A stretch of 64,000 bases of DNA, from NCBI GenBank assembly GCA_947498775.1, contig CANMLL010000007.1:186001-250000 (forward strand). The letters are read 5' to 3'. Made by a program: the position numbers and the translations under genes. This document shows, piece by piece, positions 40,028 to 50,500 of the stretch. Position 1 is the first letter of the stretch. Every line of letters begins with the position of its first letter. This DNA is from an uncultured Aquimarina sp. (GTDB taxonomy: Bacteria > Bacteroidota > Bacteroidia > Flavobacteriales > Flavobacteriaceae). The notes under the pieces were generated by a model. The model was not told the origin of the DNA, made no database searches, and saw nothing but the letters and a program-made list of their open reading frames with translations.

Positions 40028-40753
40028 TCATTTATTTTTTCTGTTATTTATAATCTCAAAATTCCTGTAAGCAGGTTTAAGCTCTGTTCCATTAAAAATA
40101 TACTTCAACGGCTCCTTAATCTTAGTATCACTATTATACTCTATGGCATGATAATGCACTACTTGTTTTTTAATCTTGCTTTTTTTGTTGAACCTATTTT
40201 CTACACTAATGACCCTTTTCGACTTTAAATCATATACCAAAACTTGTTTTAAAAGCCCGGTCTTTTTCTCAAAATCTTTATTAGGGAATATGGTAATCTT
40301 TTGTGTATTTTCTATAGTATAACATGTAATAGAATTTGAAGATTCTAGTAGTGATCGCTCTATATCAAGGAATTTTTTCTGTGAATTATTCTCTGAAAAT
40401 AATCTAGGATCAGAATCATTCCAATAAATTGTATTTACTTTAGGCAATACAACAAACATTTCTTCTTCATTTCCATATATTTTCATGTTTTCATCATCCA
40501 TCATAATCTTATTTCCAGAAATAAGCATTTCTGTAGTTGTTGATGAAGTTGGAACTTTATATTCTTCAAAAAAAACTGTATTGGTACTATACTTTATATA
40601 ATATACCTGGTCTTTCTTGGGTGAAATAATCTCCTCCATACCATCCAAATAACTAATTATTTGGCTCTTACACATACTTGAAGTGTCATTTTGAGTATAT
40701 CCAAAATGCAAACAACAAATAGTTATCCATACTATAATCTTAAATTCTCTCAC
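40028..40753 (-). CDS. Exported hypothetical protein (241 aa)
   Basis: It starts at a GTG at 40753, overlapping the end of the SpvB-like gene by 14 bp. A signal peptide (IIVWITICCLHFGYTQ) precedes a mature domain with many beta-strand-like segments (DQVYYIKYSTNTVFFEEYKV, EMFVVLPKVNTIYWND, VVHYHAIEYNSDTKI). It resembles in general character the small lipoprotein-carrier-like beta proteins of the periplasm, but I cannot name a family. The tight overlap indicates co-translation with the SpvB-like protein. Confidence 0.72.
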   Translation of the reverse strand: MREFKIIVWITICCLHFGYTQNDTSSMCKSQIISYLDGMEEIISPKKDQVYYIKYSTNTVFFEEYKVPTSSTTTEMLISGNKIMMDDENMKIYGNEEEMFVVLPKVNTIYWNDSDPRLFSENNSQKKFLDIERSLLESSNSITCYTIENTQKITIFPNKDFEKKTGLLKQVLVYDLKSKRVISVENRFNKKSKIKKQVVHYHAIEYNSDTKIKEPLKYIFNGTELKPAYRNFEIINNRKNK

Positions 40754-43700
40754 GATTTTCTTTTGGTAAATTATATTGCGTTTCTGTAATAATTTTTAAG
40801 CCTTTTTCAGTTTCAATTAGTTTTCGTACCAGTTGTCCTTCGCCATTATATTGATAGAACAAACCAAAGTGTTGATCATCAAATAGTGTTAATAATCGAA
40901 GTGATTTCACATCATACACATAACATGTGGTTTGTGCTTCTTTTGGATTAAACTTAATATCATCTATATACACCTGAGGGTTTTCAAAACTTAGGTTTGT
41001 TGAAACTTCCTGGCCCACAACAAATGAATCCGGGGTAATAAATACTCTATACAAAGACCAGGCTCCTGTTTTGGCCATAAATTCAGGCACAAACGTATTT
41101 CCGGCCACTGTAATTTGAGGATTTATTAAATCTTCATCCGACTTTGTCCAAAACTTAAGCCACCCCCCGGTAGTAGTCAATAAATCTCTAGCTGTAACAT
41201 TTTTCAGAATGTTTTCTCCCGAGACGATCTGCTTAGAATACACCCCTGAGTGTGCAATACCACTTGCCAGGCTTGCTTCTACTGCAACTTTATCTTCAAA
41301 ATGCTCAAAATACATTTCATCATAGGTAGCGTTTTTGGCAATCATGGTTGGCAATGTAAAATTGTAACCATATTTTGCAGCGCTATATACCCCCAATACA
41401 TCTTTTTCTTCAAGAGAAACTCCATTAGGAGAATACTTGGTTACTTCATTAAGTTTTACCCATCGTTGATCTTGTGCATTATTGTTATATACAAATGGCG
41501 TAAAGTTTTCTACTATTCCTCCTTCATAAATTTTTCCAGTATCTGTATTACGATTAGAAGATTTTTTCACATCACCTTTAAACGCATAACTTTCATGCAT
41601 CCTAAATACCGAAGGATTACCTAAAGAACCATAAACATTGTTAACGCTTTGATTGTTCACCCATTCAGATACACTAGCTAATGTACTGTATGTATTAGCC
41701 CCTGCAGATATAATTTTATTTGTTTTAATACTCCAATTACCATCTTGATCTATTGGGTTTGCATTTGCACCGTATGTAACAATCTGACCTGAACTTGCAA
41801 GAAGTTGGTTTGTGTTATTTGTCAGGTCGGATTTTTGTCCCATTCCTGAATAATTCCAATGTGCCGGAAGATTAAGGTTGTAAATAGAGCCATCATGAGT
41901 AACATTTGAATTTGCCAATTCTATATCATGATACGCATCATATGTTTTTGTTAATACAGGGCGTCCTGTTGCGTAATCAAATGCCAGATTCTCAGTTGTA
42001 GAAGCAATATTATCAGTATAAGAGATAGTTCTTTTCTGAATTACAGGATACTTAATCACTTTTGAGGTAGCATATTTGGTAAGTAATTGTTCTTTATACC
42101 TAAACACCAAACCAAACGACACAAAAATTGGTGGTGGTAGTGTAAGTCCTACACTAACATCAATTTCAAATTCGAAGTCCAAATCTTTATTATCAATTCT
42201 GTACCCCTCTTGGGTGATATCCATTTCTTTTCCTGGAACATCCCATATGTATTTACCAGAGTTTTCTCCATCAAATTCGGTAAAAAGCTTTACTTTTTCT
42301 CCCGGTTCATAATAATAGAAATCCTGACCAGAGGAAATGTAGCTTGTATTTCCTGATTGATAGACCCCGCCATAAGTTCTTACCGACTTTGGAACCCCAT
42401 GCATTGAATTCTGTATAAATCTAAATCCTTGGGAAGCCCATGCTTTATCAAAACCGTATGTAAAATAAGGTGTTGGTAAGTTAAGCCTGTCATCATGTAA
42501 ATTGTCTTGCAAAACAGAAAATGACACACCTCTTTCTGGCCTTTTATTGGCAAAATCAAATTGTCGATCATCATTCTTATATAAACTATAGTCATATAAT
42601 TTATCGTACGGATAGTCTTTACAGGTATAAAATTCATGAACGGTATACCCCGTCCCTGTTTTACCAGTATGAATATTCTCTACAACCACTCTCGAATGGC
42701 TTACAGAAGCCGAGGGCAATAAAGATTCACCGATTGGTCCTTCTGATTGTTCTTTATCTTTACCTGCTACCAATCTATTAATCCAAGACTGATCTTTTTT
42801 AGGAAGGAAACCTACTAACGGATTTTCTTCTCTCATCTCTTGTGGTTCATTGGTTGCAATACCACTCGATCTTCCATCTTCTAATTCATATCTATATAGC
42901 TGTCCATAAGTAGCAGCATCTCCGGATTCTATCCCTTTATCATACATCAAAAGTTTTTTCACTCGGATCCCTCCTCCTCTTTTTGCTTTATTGATCGGGA
43001 TTTTTAGATATGAAAGCTGAGGATTTAAGCTCATACAAACCTGATTTTTCTTTGGGAAACTTGTATTAATTTTTCTATTCGCCAATCCCTCTATGCCATC
43101 CTGAGCATATTCTAAAGCATCCAATGCTTTCCCCAAACTCGTGCTACCAATATCTCCACAATTCATCAGGTCATTATTGATTGCTGCTTCATACTTTCTT
43201 TCAAAAACCCCTTCGCATCCTGCGGTATATTTGCCCCATCTTTGTGTAATGTAGTAGTCGTAACATGCCTGACGTGGCGTTAATCTATAATTGTTATCCT
43301 CTATATGTTTTTCTGTGAATCCTTCTCCTATATAATGACCAAAAGTTCTTCCTTTTAATTCAATTTCAATCGAGTTACCTGTACAACGAATATCCTTAAT
43401 CTTGGCGTATCCAGTAATGTATTCTGATTTACAGCCCAATAAATCCGGCCTATTATTCTCTAAAGCATAAAGTAATTTAAAATATATTCTCTTGCGTACA
43501 TCATCATCGCCTCCACCATTGGCTTTTCCTTCAAGGAAATATTCTGTAACTTTTTCACATAAACCATCAGAATACCCACCTATATCAGATAAATCTAAGG
43601 TATACGTTGGATCGTCGTATGAATTCTCAGCACTAGAGAGACTTACCATCGCCATAGCATCTCTGTCTTGTACATACAAATAATCTTTGCTTTCGTACTC

Positions 43701-46373
43701 TACCAAAATCTCTCCTCCTGATGGTAATACAATTTGTTTTAATTGCCAAGCTGCTGGATCAAATAGTCTTGGTGAAATATCGCCCTGATACGGCCAGGTT
43801 ATCAGATTTAAATGTCTATTCTCTGCACTATTTGCATTCCCATTAACATTAAATTGGTTGAAACCCCAGGCATCTAAAACGTGTGGCCCATAATCTGGGT
43901 TTTGCGCTGATAAAGAATATTGCGTAGATATTTGATGGTTATCTGTATACTGATATCCAAATTTGTAAGAACTGATTCTAGCATCTACTACTCCTTCAAA
44001 TTCTGACCATACTTTCTTTAAAGTCAGTTTTCCACTATTTGTTGATATTTTATTATTAGGATAATTCCCATTTACATTATTTGGTAAGTTTTGAATTAAT
44101 GAATAATCATATTGAAAATTAGTGACCTGTAAAGGCACATCCATTCTTGCCTTAGAAAACAACACAATTTTTTCTAAATACTCTAGCTCATCTGTTCCTT
44201 TGGACCTTGCACTTTCTGAAGCAGGATCCATTGTTGGTGACAAATTTTCTGCGGCTAAACCATCTAATCGAGATTCCTGAGATCCTGATAGGTAACTTGA
44301 ACCATCACCAGAAACTCCAAATCTTGCAGCATTAGATTGATTGGTTACAAAATAGGCTATATGTGTTTTTGTTTCCACTTTTTTAAGGTAGAAAACTTCT
44401 TTTTCTCCTGTTGACACATACCCTGTATCATCCTTAACATCTGAAATAGAGTTTTTACTGTAGTAAAGACCATTGTATGGTATTCTCCAGCGATACCATT
44501 TTCCCTCTTCACTAGCTTCTCCATATTTCTTGTGATACTCAAACGAGGTCCAACCACCAAAATCATTATCATCTGGCCCTGCTTCTCCAAGATCAATATA
44601 ATCCGGAGTAGTGATGACCTTTAATAATGAAGTATTTTCATAGGGTATTGTTCTTACTTCCCCTGCAACTCTTTCTTGAGCACATACTTCTACCTCATAG
44701 GTGTCTTTTAGATAAGTTTCTGTATAGGCCAAATAATTTTTTTCAACGATATCCTTATCATCAACATCAAATGACAAGTTTGTTGTGTTTTTGATCATAA
44801 CTGGTTGTGAGTACTCATACTTGATTCCAGATTCATTGTAAATTCCGAAACCTCCGGAACCTAATTTTTCGATGTGTGATGAAGTATTGAGATCGGACGA
44901 CAAAGAAGTATCAAAAAACGCTTTACCCTCGTCCTTAACAGCAGTACTAACTTGTTTAATACCCGGGAAATCAGGATTAGCCCCCAATTCTACATAGGCT
45001 ATATCATTGTTAGCAAAATTAACTTTGCCCCCTTTATCACCATAAAAACGATATTTTATACTACTGTGCGATCCTCCACCTAAGTTAGCACGGGGTTTCA
45101 TTTCTGATGTACTTTTTCCAAAAGAAAGGTTAACACCTACACCTATATTGGTTCCTAACATTCCTTCTAAACCAAGTCCATAAGTTTTAATGTTATTTTT
45201 GGTATCATCATTATTGGCATAAGCCCTTGGGCCATCTGCAAATGCTCTAAATCCTCCAGATAAACCTTCACCAGACAAGGTGTGATTATCGGGACTACTA
45301 AAAGGAACACCAATAAAGAAATCTCGTCTATCAAAAGGTTGAGACTTCTCTGTAAAATAATCTGATCTTGCATTAACTGAAGAATTCAAGTATCCTGAAG
45401 CATTTAAGGTTCTGCGCGCAGCAGAATGATTTAGAGAAAATGTACCATAAACTCCTCCTTCAATACCAACCGGTGCGACAGCTGGATTTACTTGACCACC
45501 ATAACTTAGATTTACATTAATCCCCTTCAGTTTTGTTAATGAAACAGACTGTCCTACATCTGTAAAAGACTGCAAACCAAAAGTAGAACCTAAATTGAGA
45601 CTTCCCCCTCCTCTTATTCCAGCTGCAACTCCACTCTTATCCCTAACTTGTTTACCATTTTTTTTAGTCCTTGACTTTATTTTTGACTTCTCATAAGATA
45701 AATCAGGGACTCCTGTTTTTAAAAGTGCAAAAGGGTTTATCGTGGCGCTAAATGTTACTCCCGTTGGAGAACGATTTAGCGATAAACTACCAAAACCTTT
45801 AGATAAACCTATTGAGGTTGTTCTGGAAACTCCCTGGTAATTATTATATCTAACATTTAAACCAGCGCTTAGACCAAACCTCTTAGTTTGACTTTCACCT
45901 CCATCAGAATTATTATTTGACTGACTAAAAATTTCCAAATTTCCTTTTCCAGATCCGGTCATTGTCCAACTAGGTCTGGTTTTATTATATACATCGACCG
46001 GAGCATTATTATAATCATCAGGATACCCCCGGACATTGGTGTTAATAGCACCTGGATTTAATGTCCAGCCATGACCTACCCAGGATGCTTCCTCTTCTGA
46101 AGAAGCTCCACTATGATAGGATAACGACATAGCATATCCCCCGCCATCTGGACCAGGGATCTGGATAACCGGTAAATTGTATGTAAAATTACCCGACAAT
46201 GGATCTACCAGATTGGTTGTTGCCACTGGCTCAAAACTTGAAAATTCGGGTGAGCTAGGACCTGATGTTAAGGCATACAGCGCATCTGCCGATGGTACAA
46301 ATATCCCTATCAACATATCACATAATAAGAAATATGTGATGACTTTAATATTTTTCTTACTTATTGAAATCAT
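40740..46373 (-). CDS. Giant exported SpvB/TcB-like protein (1877 aa)
   Basis: This protein has an N-terminal export signal ending near PSADA (residue 31), followed by the segment VDPLSGNFTYNLPVIQIPGP and SLSYHSGASSEEEASWVGHG at about 57-105. That segment is typical of the SpvB-like N-terminal part of Bacteroidota Rhs/insecticidal-toxin-type proteins. Next comes a long beta-rich region with many FG/FSLN strands. Around residues 850-1000 it contains HVLDAWGFNQFNVNGN and QLKQIVLPSGGEILVEYESK, again as in TcB-like proteins. The C-terminal end (LRLLTLFDDQHFGLFYQYNG, EGQLVRKLIETEKGLKIITE) is a lone YD-like unit with no toxin domain. It is probably the first part of a split Rhs-like shell. Confidence 0.82.
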   Translation of the reverse strand: MISISKKNIKVITYFLLCDMLIGIFVPSADALYALTSGPSSPEFSSFEPVATTNLVDPLSGNFTYNLPVIQIPGPDGGGYAMSLSYHSGASSEEEASWVGHGWTLNPGAINTNVRGYPDDYNNAPVDVYNKTRPSWTMTGSGKGNLEIFSQSNNNSDGGESQTKRFGLSAGLNVRYNNYQGVSRTTSIGLSKGFGSLSLNRSPTGVTFSATINPFALLKTGVPDLSYEKSKIKSRTKKNGKQVRDKSGVAAGIRGGGSLNLGSTFGLQSFTDVGQSVSLTKLKGINVNLSYGGQVNPAVAPVGIEGGVYGTFSLNHSAARRTLNASGYLNSSVNARSDYFTEKSQPFDRRDFFIGVPFSSPDNHTLSGEGLSGGFRAFADGPRAYANNDDTKNNIKTYGLGLEGMLGTNIGVGVNLSFGKSTSEMKPRANLGGGSHSSIKYRFYGDKGGKVNFANNDIAYVELGANPDFPGIKQVSTAVKDEGKAFFDTSLSSDLNTSSHIEKLGSGGFGIYNESGIKYEYSQPVMIKNTTNLSFDVDDKDIVEKNYLAYTETYLKDTYEVEVCAQERVAGEVRTIPYENTSLLKVITTPDYIDLGEAGPDDNDFGGWTSFEYHKKYGEASEEGKWYRWRIPYNGLYYSKNSISDVKDDTGYVSTGEKEVFYLKKVETKTHIAYFVTNQSNAARFGVSGDGSSYLSGSQESRLDGLAAENLSPTMDPASESARSKGTDELEYLEKIVLFSKARMDVPLQVTNFQYDYSLIQNLPNNVNGNYPNNKISTNSGKLTLKKVWSEFEGVVDARISSYKFGYQYTDNHQISTQYSLSAQNPDYGPHVLDAWGFNQFNVNGNANSAENRHLNLITWPYQGDISPRLFDPAAWQLKQIVLPSGGEILVEYESKDYLYVQDRDAMAMVSLSSAENSYDDPTYTLDLSDIGGYSDGLCEKVTEYFLEGKANGGGDDDVRKRIYFKLLYALENNRPDLLGCKSEYITGYAKIKDIRCTGNSIEIELKGRTFGHYIGEGFTEKHIEDNNYRLTPRQACYDYYITQRWGKYTAGCEGVFERKYEAAINNDLMNCGDIGSTSLGKALDALEYAQDGIEGLANRKINTSFPKKNQVCMSLNPQLSYLKIPINKAKRGGGIRVKKLLMYDKGIESGDAATYGQLYRYELEDGRSSGIATNEPQEMREENPLVGFLPKKDQSWINRLVAGKDKEQSEGPIGESLLPSASVSHSRVVVENIHTGKTGTGYTVHEFYTCKDYPYDKLYDYSLYKNDDRQFDFANKRPERGVSFSVLQDNLHDDRLNLPTPYFTYGFDKAWASQGFRFIQNSMHGVPKSVRTYGGVYQSGNTSYISSGQDFYYYEPGEKVKLFTEFDGENSGKYIWDVPGKEMDITQEGYRIDNKDLDFEFEIDVSVGLTLPPPIFVSFGLVFRYKEQLLTKYATSKVIKYPVIQKRTISYTDNIASTTENLAFDYATGRPVLTKTYDAYHDIELANSNVTHDGSIYNLNLPAHWNYSGMGQKSDLTNNTNQLLASSGQIVTYGANANPIDQDGNWSIKTNKIISAGANTYSTLASVSEWVNNQSVNNVYGSLGNPSVFRMHESYAFKGDVKKSSNRNTDTGKIYEGGIVENFTPFVYNNNAQDQRWVKLNEVTKYSPNGVSLEEKDVLGVYSAAKYGYNFTLPTMIAKNATYDEMYFEHFEDKVAVEASLASGIAHSGVYSKQIVSGENILKNVTARDLLTTTGGWLKFWTKSDEDLINPQITVAGNTFVPEFMAKTGAWSLYRVFITPDSFVVGQEVSTNLSFENPQVYIDDIKFNPKEAQTTCYVYDVKSLRLLTLFDDQHFGLFYQYNGEGQLVRKLIETEKGLKIITETQYNLPKENRERI

Positions 46374-46381
46374 AAGTGCTC

Positions 46382-47005
46382 TTAATTAAAATTTAAACTT
46401 GGTAGATTATTTATTTTTTTGCTTTCAAAAACAAAATGATTGATTCCGGTATCCAAAAAAGTATCCTGAAATACAATATCAAGTCGTTCTGAATTCAATA
46501 TTTCTTTTTGATCATCGGTAAATACTATATAAATAGATTTCTTATTTGAAATTTCATACAGATTCTCCATAGTTGTTAGTACTGGTTGATATTTTTTACC
46601 CGAACTTGTTTTTAGAACTAATAATTCTTTAATGTTAAAGCTCAGATCCTTTATTCTTTGGTCATACTCTCTAAGATTGGTAACATCATAATTACCAGCA
46701 TTCACAGAATTTTCTTCATTACTAATCATCAAAAGAAAAGTCTTTGAATCCTTGAATTTATTTACATAATCTTTAAAATATTTCATGTCAGATTTACCAT
46801 CCTTTTCCATTTCATTCAAGGCCAAATACTCTGCCGGTAAATATTTCATAGATAACAAAAACCCATTTGCTTTTGCTTTCTTTACAAAACCGTTGTCCTG
46901 ATCCCCCAACCATTTCAGAAATTCTTTTTCGTTATCAACAGAGGAGCTGCAACCCATCATGCTAACAAGAAAAACAAGTGCACTAATCTTTAATCCCTTC
47001 AACAT
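46382..47005 (-). CDS. Lipoprotein of unknown function (207 aa)
   Basis: A short signal ends in the lipobox VSMMGC, with the lipid-modified Cys near residue 19, followed by SSSVDNEKEF. The mature protein is a mixed alpha/beta domain of about 185 residues (FLKWLGDQDNGFVKKAKANG, KTFLLMISNEENSVNAGNYD, KKSIYIVFTDDQKEILNSER, HFVFESKKI). No family recognised. It overlaps the OmpH-like gene by 23 bp and ends 8 bp before the SpvB-like gene, so it belongs to the operon and could assist surface assembly of the giant proteins. Confidence 0.78.
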   Translation of the reverse strand: MLKGLKISALVFLVSMMGCSSSVDNEKEFLKWLGDQDNGFVKKAKANGFLLSMKYLPAEYLALNEMEKDGKSDMKYFKDYVNKFKDSKTFLLMISNEENSVNAGNYDVTNLREYDQRIKDLSFNIKELLVLKTSSGKKYQPVLTTMENLYEISNKKSIYIVFTDDQKEILNSERLDIVFQDTFLDTGINHFVFESKKINNLPSLNFN

Positions 47006-47534
47006 ATTCTTTATTTATACCTTCTATTATATCTTGTGTAACATCAATTGCATCAGAGGCATACAAAATATTTCCCGAAGTTGTTGTACCTTCTATCAAA
47101 TCAAGTTTGTTTGCCTCTGCATATCTCTTTACATAGTCATTAACCTTGTTATAAACTCCTTGCAACAAATCATCTTCTTGCGTTTTTGCCTTATCTTCTA
47201 TTGATTTTCCCAACTGAATTATTTTTGCCTTCAGAATTTCAAGTTCTCCCTTTTTAACCTCTAATTCTTTCTTAGATAATTTTCCAGAAATGATTTTAAG
47301 CTCATTAGATTTAGACTCATACAAACTTTTTTGTTTTTCAAACATCTCACTCATTTCTTTGGTCTTGACTTCATATAAATCCTGAGCCTCTTTAAAACCA
47401 TCATATTTTTCTAAAACAATCTGGGCATTTACAACTGCTACTTTTTTGGTATTATTCTGCTGAAAAAACAAATACACCAAAAGCAAAAGCATGAGTATTG
47501 TGATTAGAAAATGTACTTTATTGATAATTTTCAC
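46983..47534 (-). CDS. OmpH/Skp-like periplasmic chaperone, membrane-anchored
   Basis: This 183-aa protein starts with a GTG at 47534. A hydrophobic N-terminus (FLITILMLLLLVYLFFQQ) is followed by the family start KKVAVVNAQIVLEKYDGF and a long helical hairpin of Lys/Glu-rich coiled coil at about 55-140. It ends with NKLDLIEGTTTSGNILYASD and DVTQDIIEGINKEYVEGI, the classic OmpH order. Skp/OmpH proteins are trimeric tentacle chaperones that hold unfolded outer-membrane or exported proteins in the periplasm. Its presence in an operon of giant exported proteins suggests a dedicated chaperone. The hydrophobic segment may be an uncleaved anchor. Confidence 0.85.
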   Translation of the reverse strand: MKIINKVHFLITILMLLLLVYLFFQQNNTKKVAVVNAQIVLEKYDGFKEAQDLYEVKTKEMSEMFEKQKSLYESKSNELKIISGKLSKKELEVKKGELEILKAKIIQLGKSIEDKAKTQEDDLLQGVYNKVNDYVKRYAEANKLDLIEGTTTSGNILYASDAIDVTQDIIEGINKEYVEGIKD

Positions 47535-47586
47535 TTTACTTATTTTATTTATTTATAATAGAAATATATAGTAGGGCCTAAAATTC

Positions 47587-50500
47587 TCATTCACTCTCAC
47601 TAAATGAAACTAGGAAAGCTCCTTTAAACGATTTACCCTGAATGGTTAGTATAAACTTATAAGAACCTGAATTCCAAATAGATCCATTAACTTCAAATCC
47701 ATTAATATTTGGGCTGGGCTGAACTATTTCACTGGTATTCTCAAGAGGTCCACCTTCGCCAAAACCTTCGGGTAATATAATCTCTAAAGTAGCACCTGTA
47801 AGATCTATACCATCATCAACAGTAAGAACAAGTGGTCCCGCTGAAGAATCGTATTGAACCCCATTGACCAAATTCATCGTAAATGGCACCGAAACCGATG
47901 GCCTTTTATTCATAAAATATATAGTCTTGCCTTCTATGCGATAGAATTCTGGTGAAAAATCCAACCAATTGTTATTACTTAGTACCTGAACATTTGATAT
48001 TTCGGTACTACTTACTGTAAATCGAAGGTCTAACTTTGCAGCATTTTGTGATGGTTTTACGTTAATTAAAACGATTTTATTCTCGCCTGTATCAGCCCCT
48101 AGATTTACTAATGTTTCACTATCAGGGTTTCCACTTGCCAAATCCGGCATTGTTACATCCCCCGAAACAACATCAAAATTGGCATTAGGAAGAGCTACAG
48201 TATTTATAGTTACTCCTAACTCATTTCCAGTTGAAGTTATAGACAACGTAATAGGGTTGCGCTCTAAAATTAAATCTGTTACACTACTATTTGTAGCTGT
48301 AAAATAATATACTCCAGCATCAGCATCAACAGCATTTTCTATAAGCAAATCCTTAGTGGTGGCACCAGTAATTGCAACATCATCTTTGTACCATTGATAA
48401 CTATTATTTGTACTGGTCAAAGCCGTAGTTGATAATGTTATCGATCCTCCATTTGGAATAGATAAGGCTTGTATACTATCTACTTTGGCCTGTGGTGCAT
48501 AAACAAAATCAGCGCCCAATTTTGTAGCATAAGCGGTAAACGATTGCTCCAAATCTGAAAACACAAAATTATTCTGATCAACCTTAAAACTATTAAAATC
48601 CACAATGTCACTCAACTCAGACGGAATAGCTCCTGTGAGTTGGTTTTTACCCAATCCCAAATGCAGTAACTTGGTTAATCCACCTAATGCTACCGGGATG
48701 TTGCCAGTAAGGTTATTATTGTAAGCATCTAGTCTTTGCAAATTTGTCAATTGCCCTAATTCTGCAGGAATAATTCCGGTGAGCTGGTTACTTCCCAGAT
48801 ATAAATTTACTAGGTTTGTCATCTGACCTAATTCTGGCGGAATAGTACCTGTAAATTGATTATAATAGAAAGCGAGAGTTTCCAAATTTGTTAGCTGTCC
48901 TAATTCTGCAGGAATATTTCCTGTAACTTGTGTAGCGTATAAAACAAATGATTTTAGATTTATTAATTGCCCTAGTTCTGAGGGTAGATTACCTTCAAGT
49001 GGATTTTCATGCAGGTACAAAATTTCCAAATTGACCAACTGCCCTAAAGCCCCAGAAATTGTTCCTGTCAGATTATTATCATGAAGATCTAACTCAGTAA
49101 CTTTATCATCTACCACAGTAACTCCATACCAGTTACAAACAGGTGCTGTGAGATCCCAGGAATTCGTCCAGTTTGTCCCACTTGTAGTGTTATACAAATC
49201 GATTAGTGCCTGCTTTTCTATATCAGAAACCCCGCAAGTGTTAACTGCTGGTGTTACCGATAACGTAATTGGATTACGCTCTAAAGTCAAATCTGTTACA
49301 CTACTATTTGTAGCTGTAAAATGGTACACTCCAGCATCAGCATCTACGGCATTTTCGATAAGTAAATCTTTATTAGTGGCATCAGTAATTGCAACACCAT
49401 CTTTGTACCATTGATAACTATTATTTGTACTCGTTAAAGCCGTAGTTGATAATGTTATAGATGCATTGGTTTCAACAGACAATGTTTGTTCACTATCTAC
49501 TTTGGCTTGAGGGATATAAGTAAAATTATTTAAATTGGTTTGGTAACTATTAAACTCGGTTTCAAAACTTGAAAATGTAAATTTATTTCCTGACAAGTAA
49601 AGCCCTGTTATAGAACTAATTTCAGAAAGCCCGGAAGGAATAATTCCAGAAAGCTGATTATTTGCCAATGTCAAAGATTCTATACTAGCAAATTGACTGA
49701 ACGAAGCCGGAATATCTCCGGACAACTGATTTCCATAAAAATTTAAATCCTTAAGATTAAATAACTGACCCAACTCTGGAGGAATAGTACCTGATAGTTG
49801 ATTATTATACAAATAAAGTATCCTTAAATTGGATAATTGACCTAACTCTGCAGGAATACTACCGGATAATTCGTTTTGGAATAAATGAAGCTCCTCTAGA
49901 TTTCCCAATTGACCTAATGAAACAGGAATATTTCCTGATAAATTATTGTTATTCAAATAAATACGCTGCAAACTACTTAACTCACCTAATGCTGAAGGTA
50001 TAGTACCAGAAAGTTGATTTTGTTTTAACTGAAGACTTTGTAAGTTAACTAATTGTCCTAATGTCCCTGGTATATTACCTGATAATTGGTTTACATTCAT
50101 CGTCAGGGATTTCAAATTAATTAATTGTCCCAACTCAAGAGGAATATTACCCGAAAGTTGATTATTTGAAAGTACAAGAGTCTCTAAGTTAACTAATTGA
50201 CCCAAAGTTGCAGGAACACTTCCTGATAATTGATTCTCGTGCAGGTAAACAGTTACTAAATTAACTAATTGCCCTAAAGAACTAGGAATGCTTCCTGAGA
50301 GTTGATTGAGTTTAAAATCAAGAGTTTCTAGACTCCCTAAGTTACCTATTGTTTCAGGGATAACACCTACTAATTGATTACTGCGCAAGTTAAGAATCGT
50401 TACCTTACCGCCAATAACAGTTACCCCATACCAATCGCAAACCGGAGTAGTAAGATCCCAGGAATTCGTCCAATTTGCACCATCTGTTGCGTTATACAAA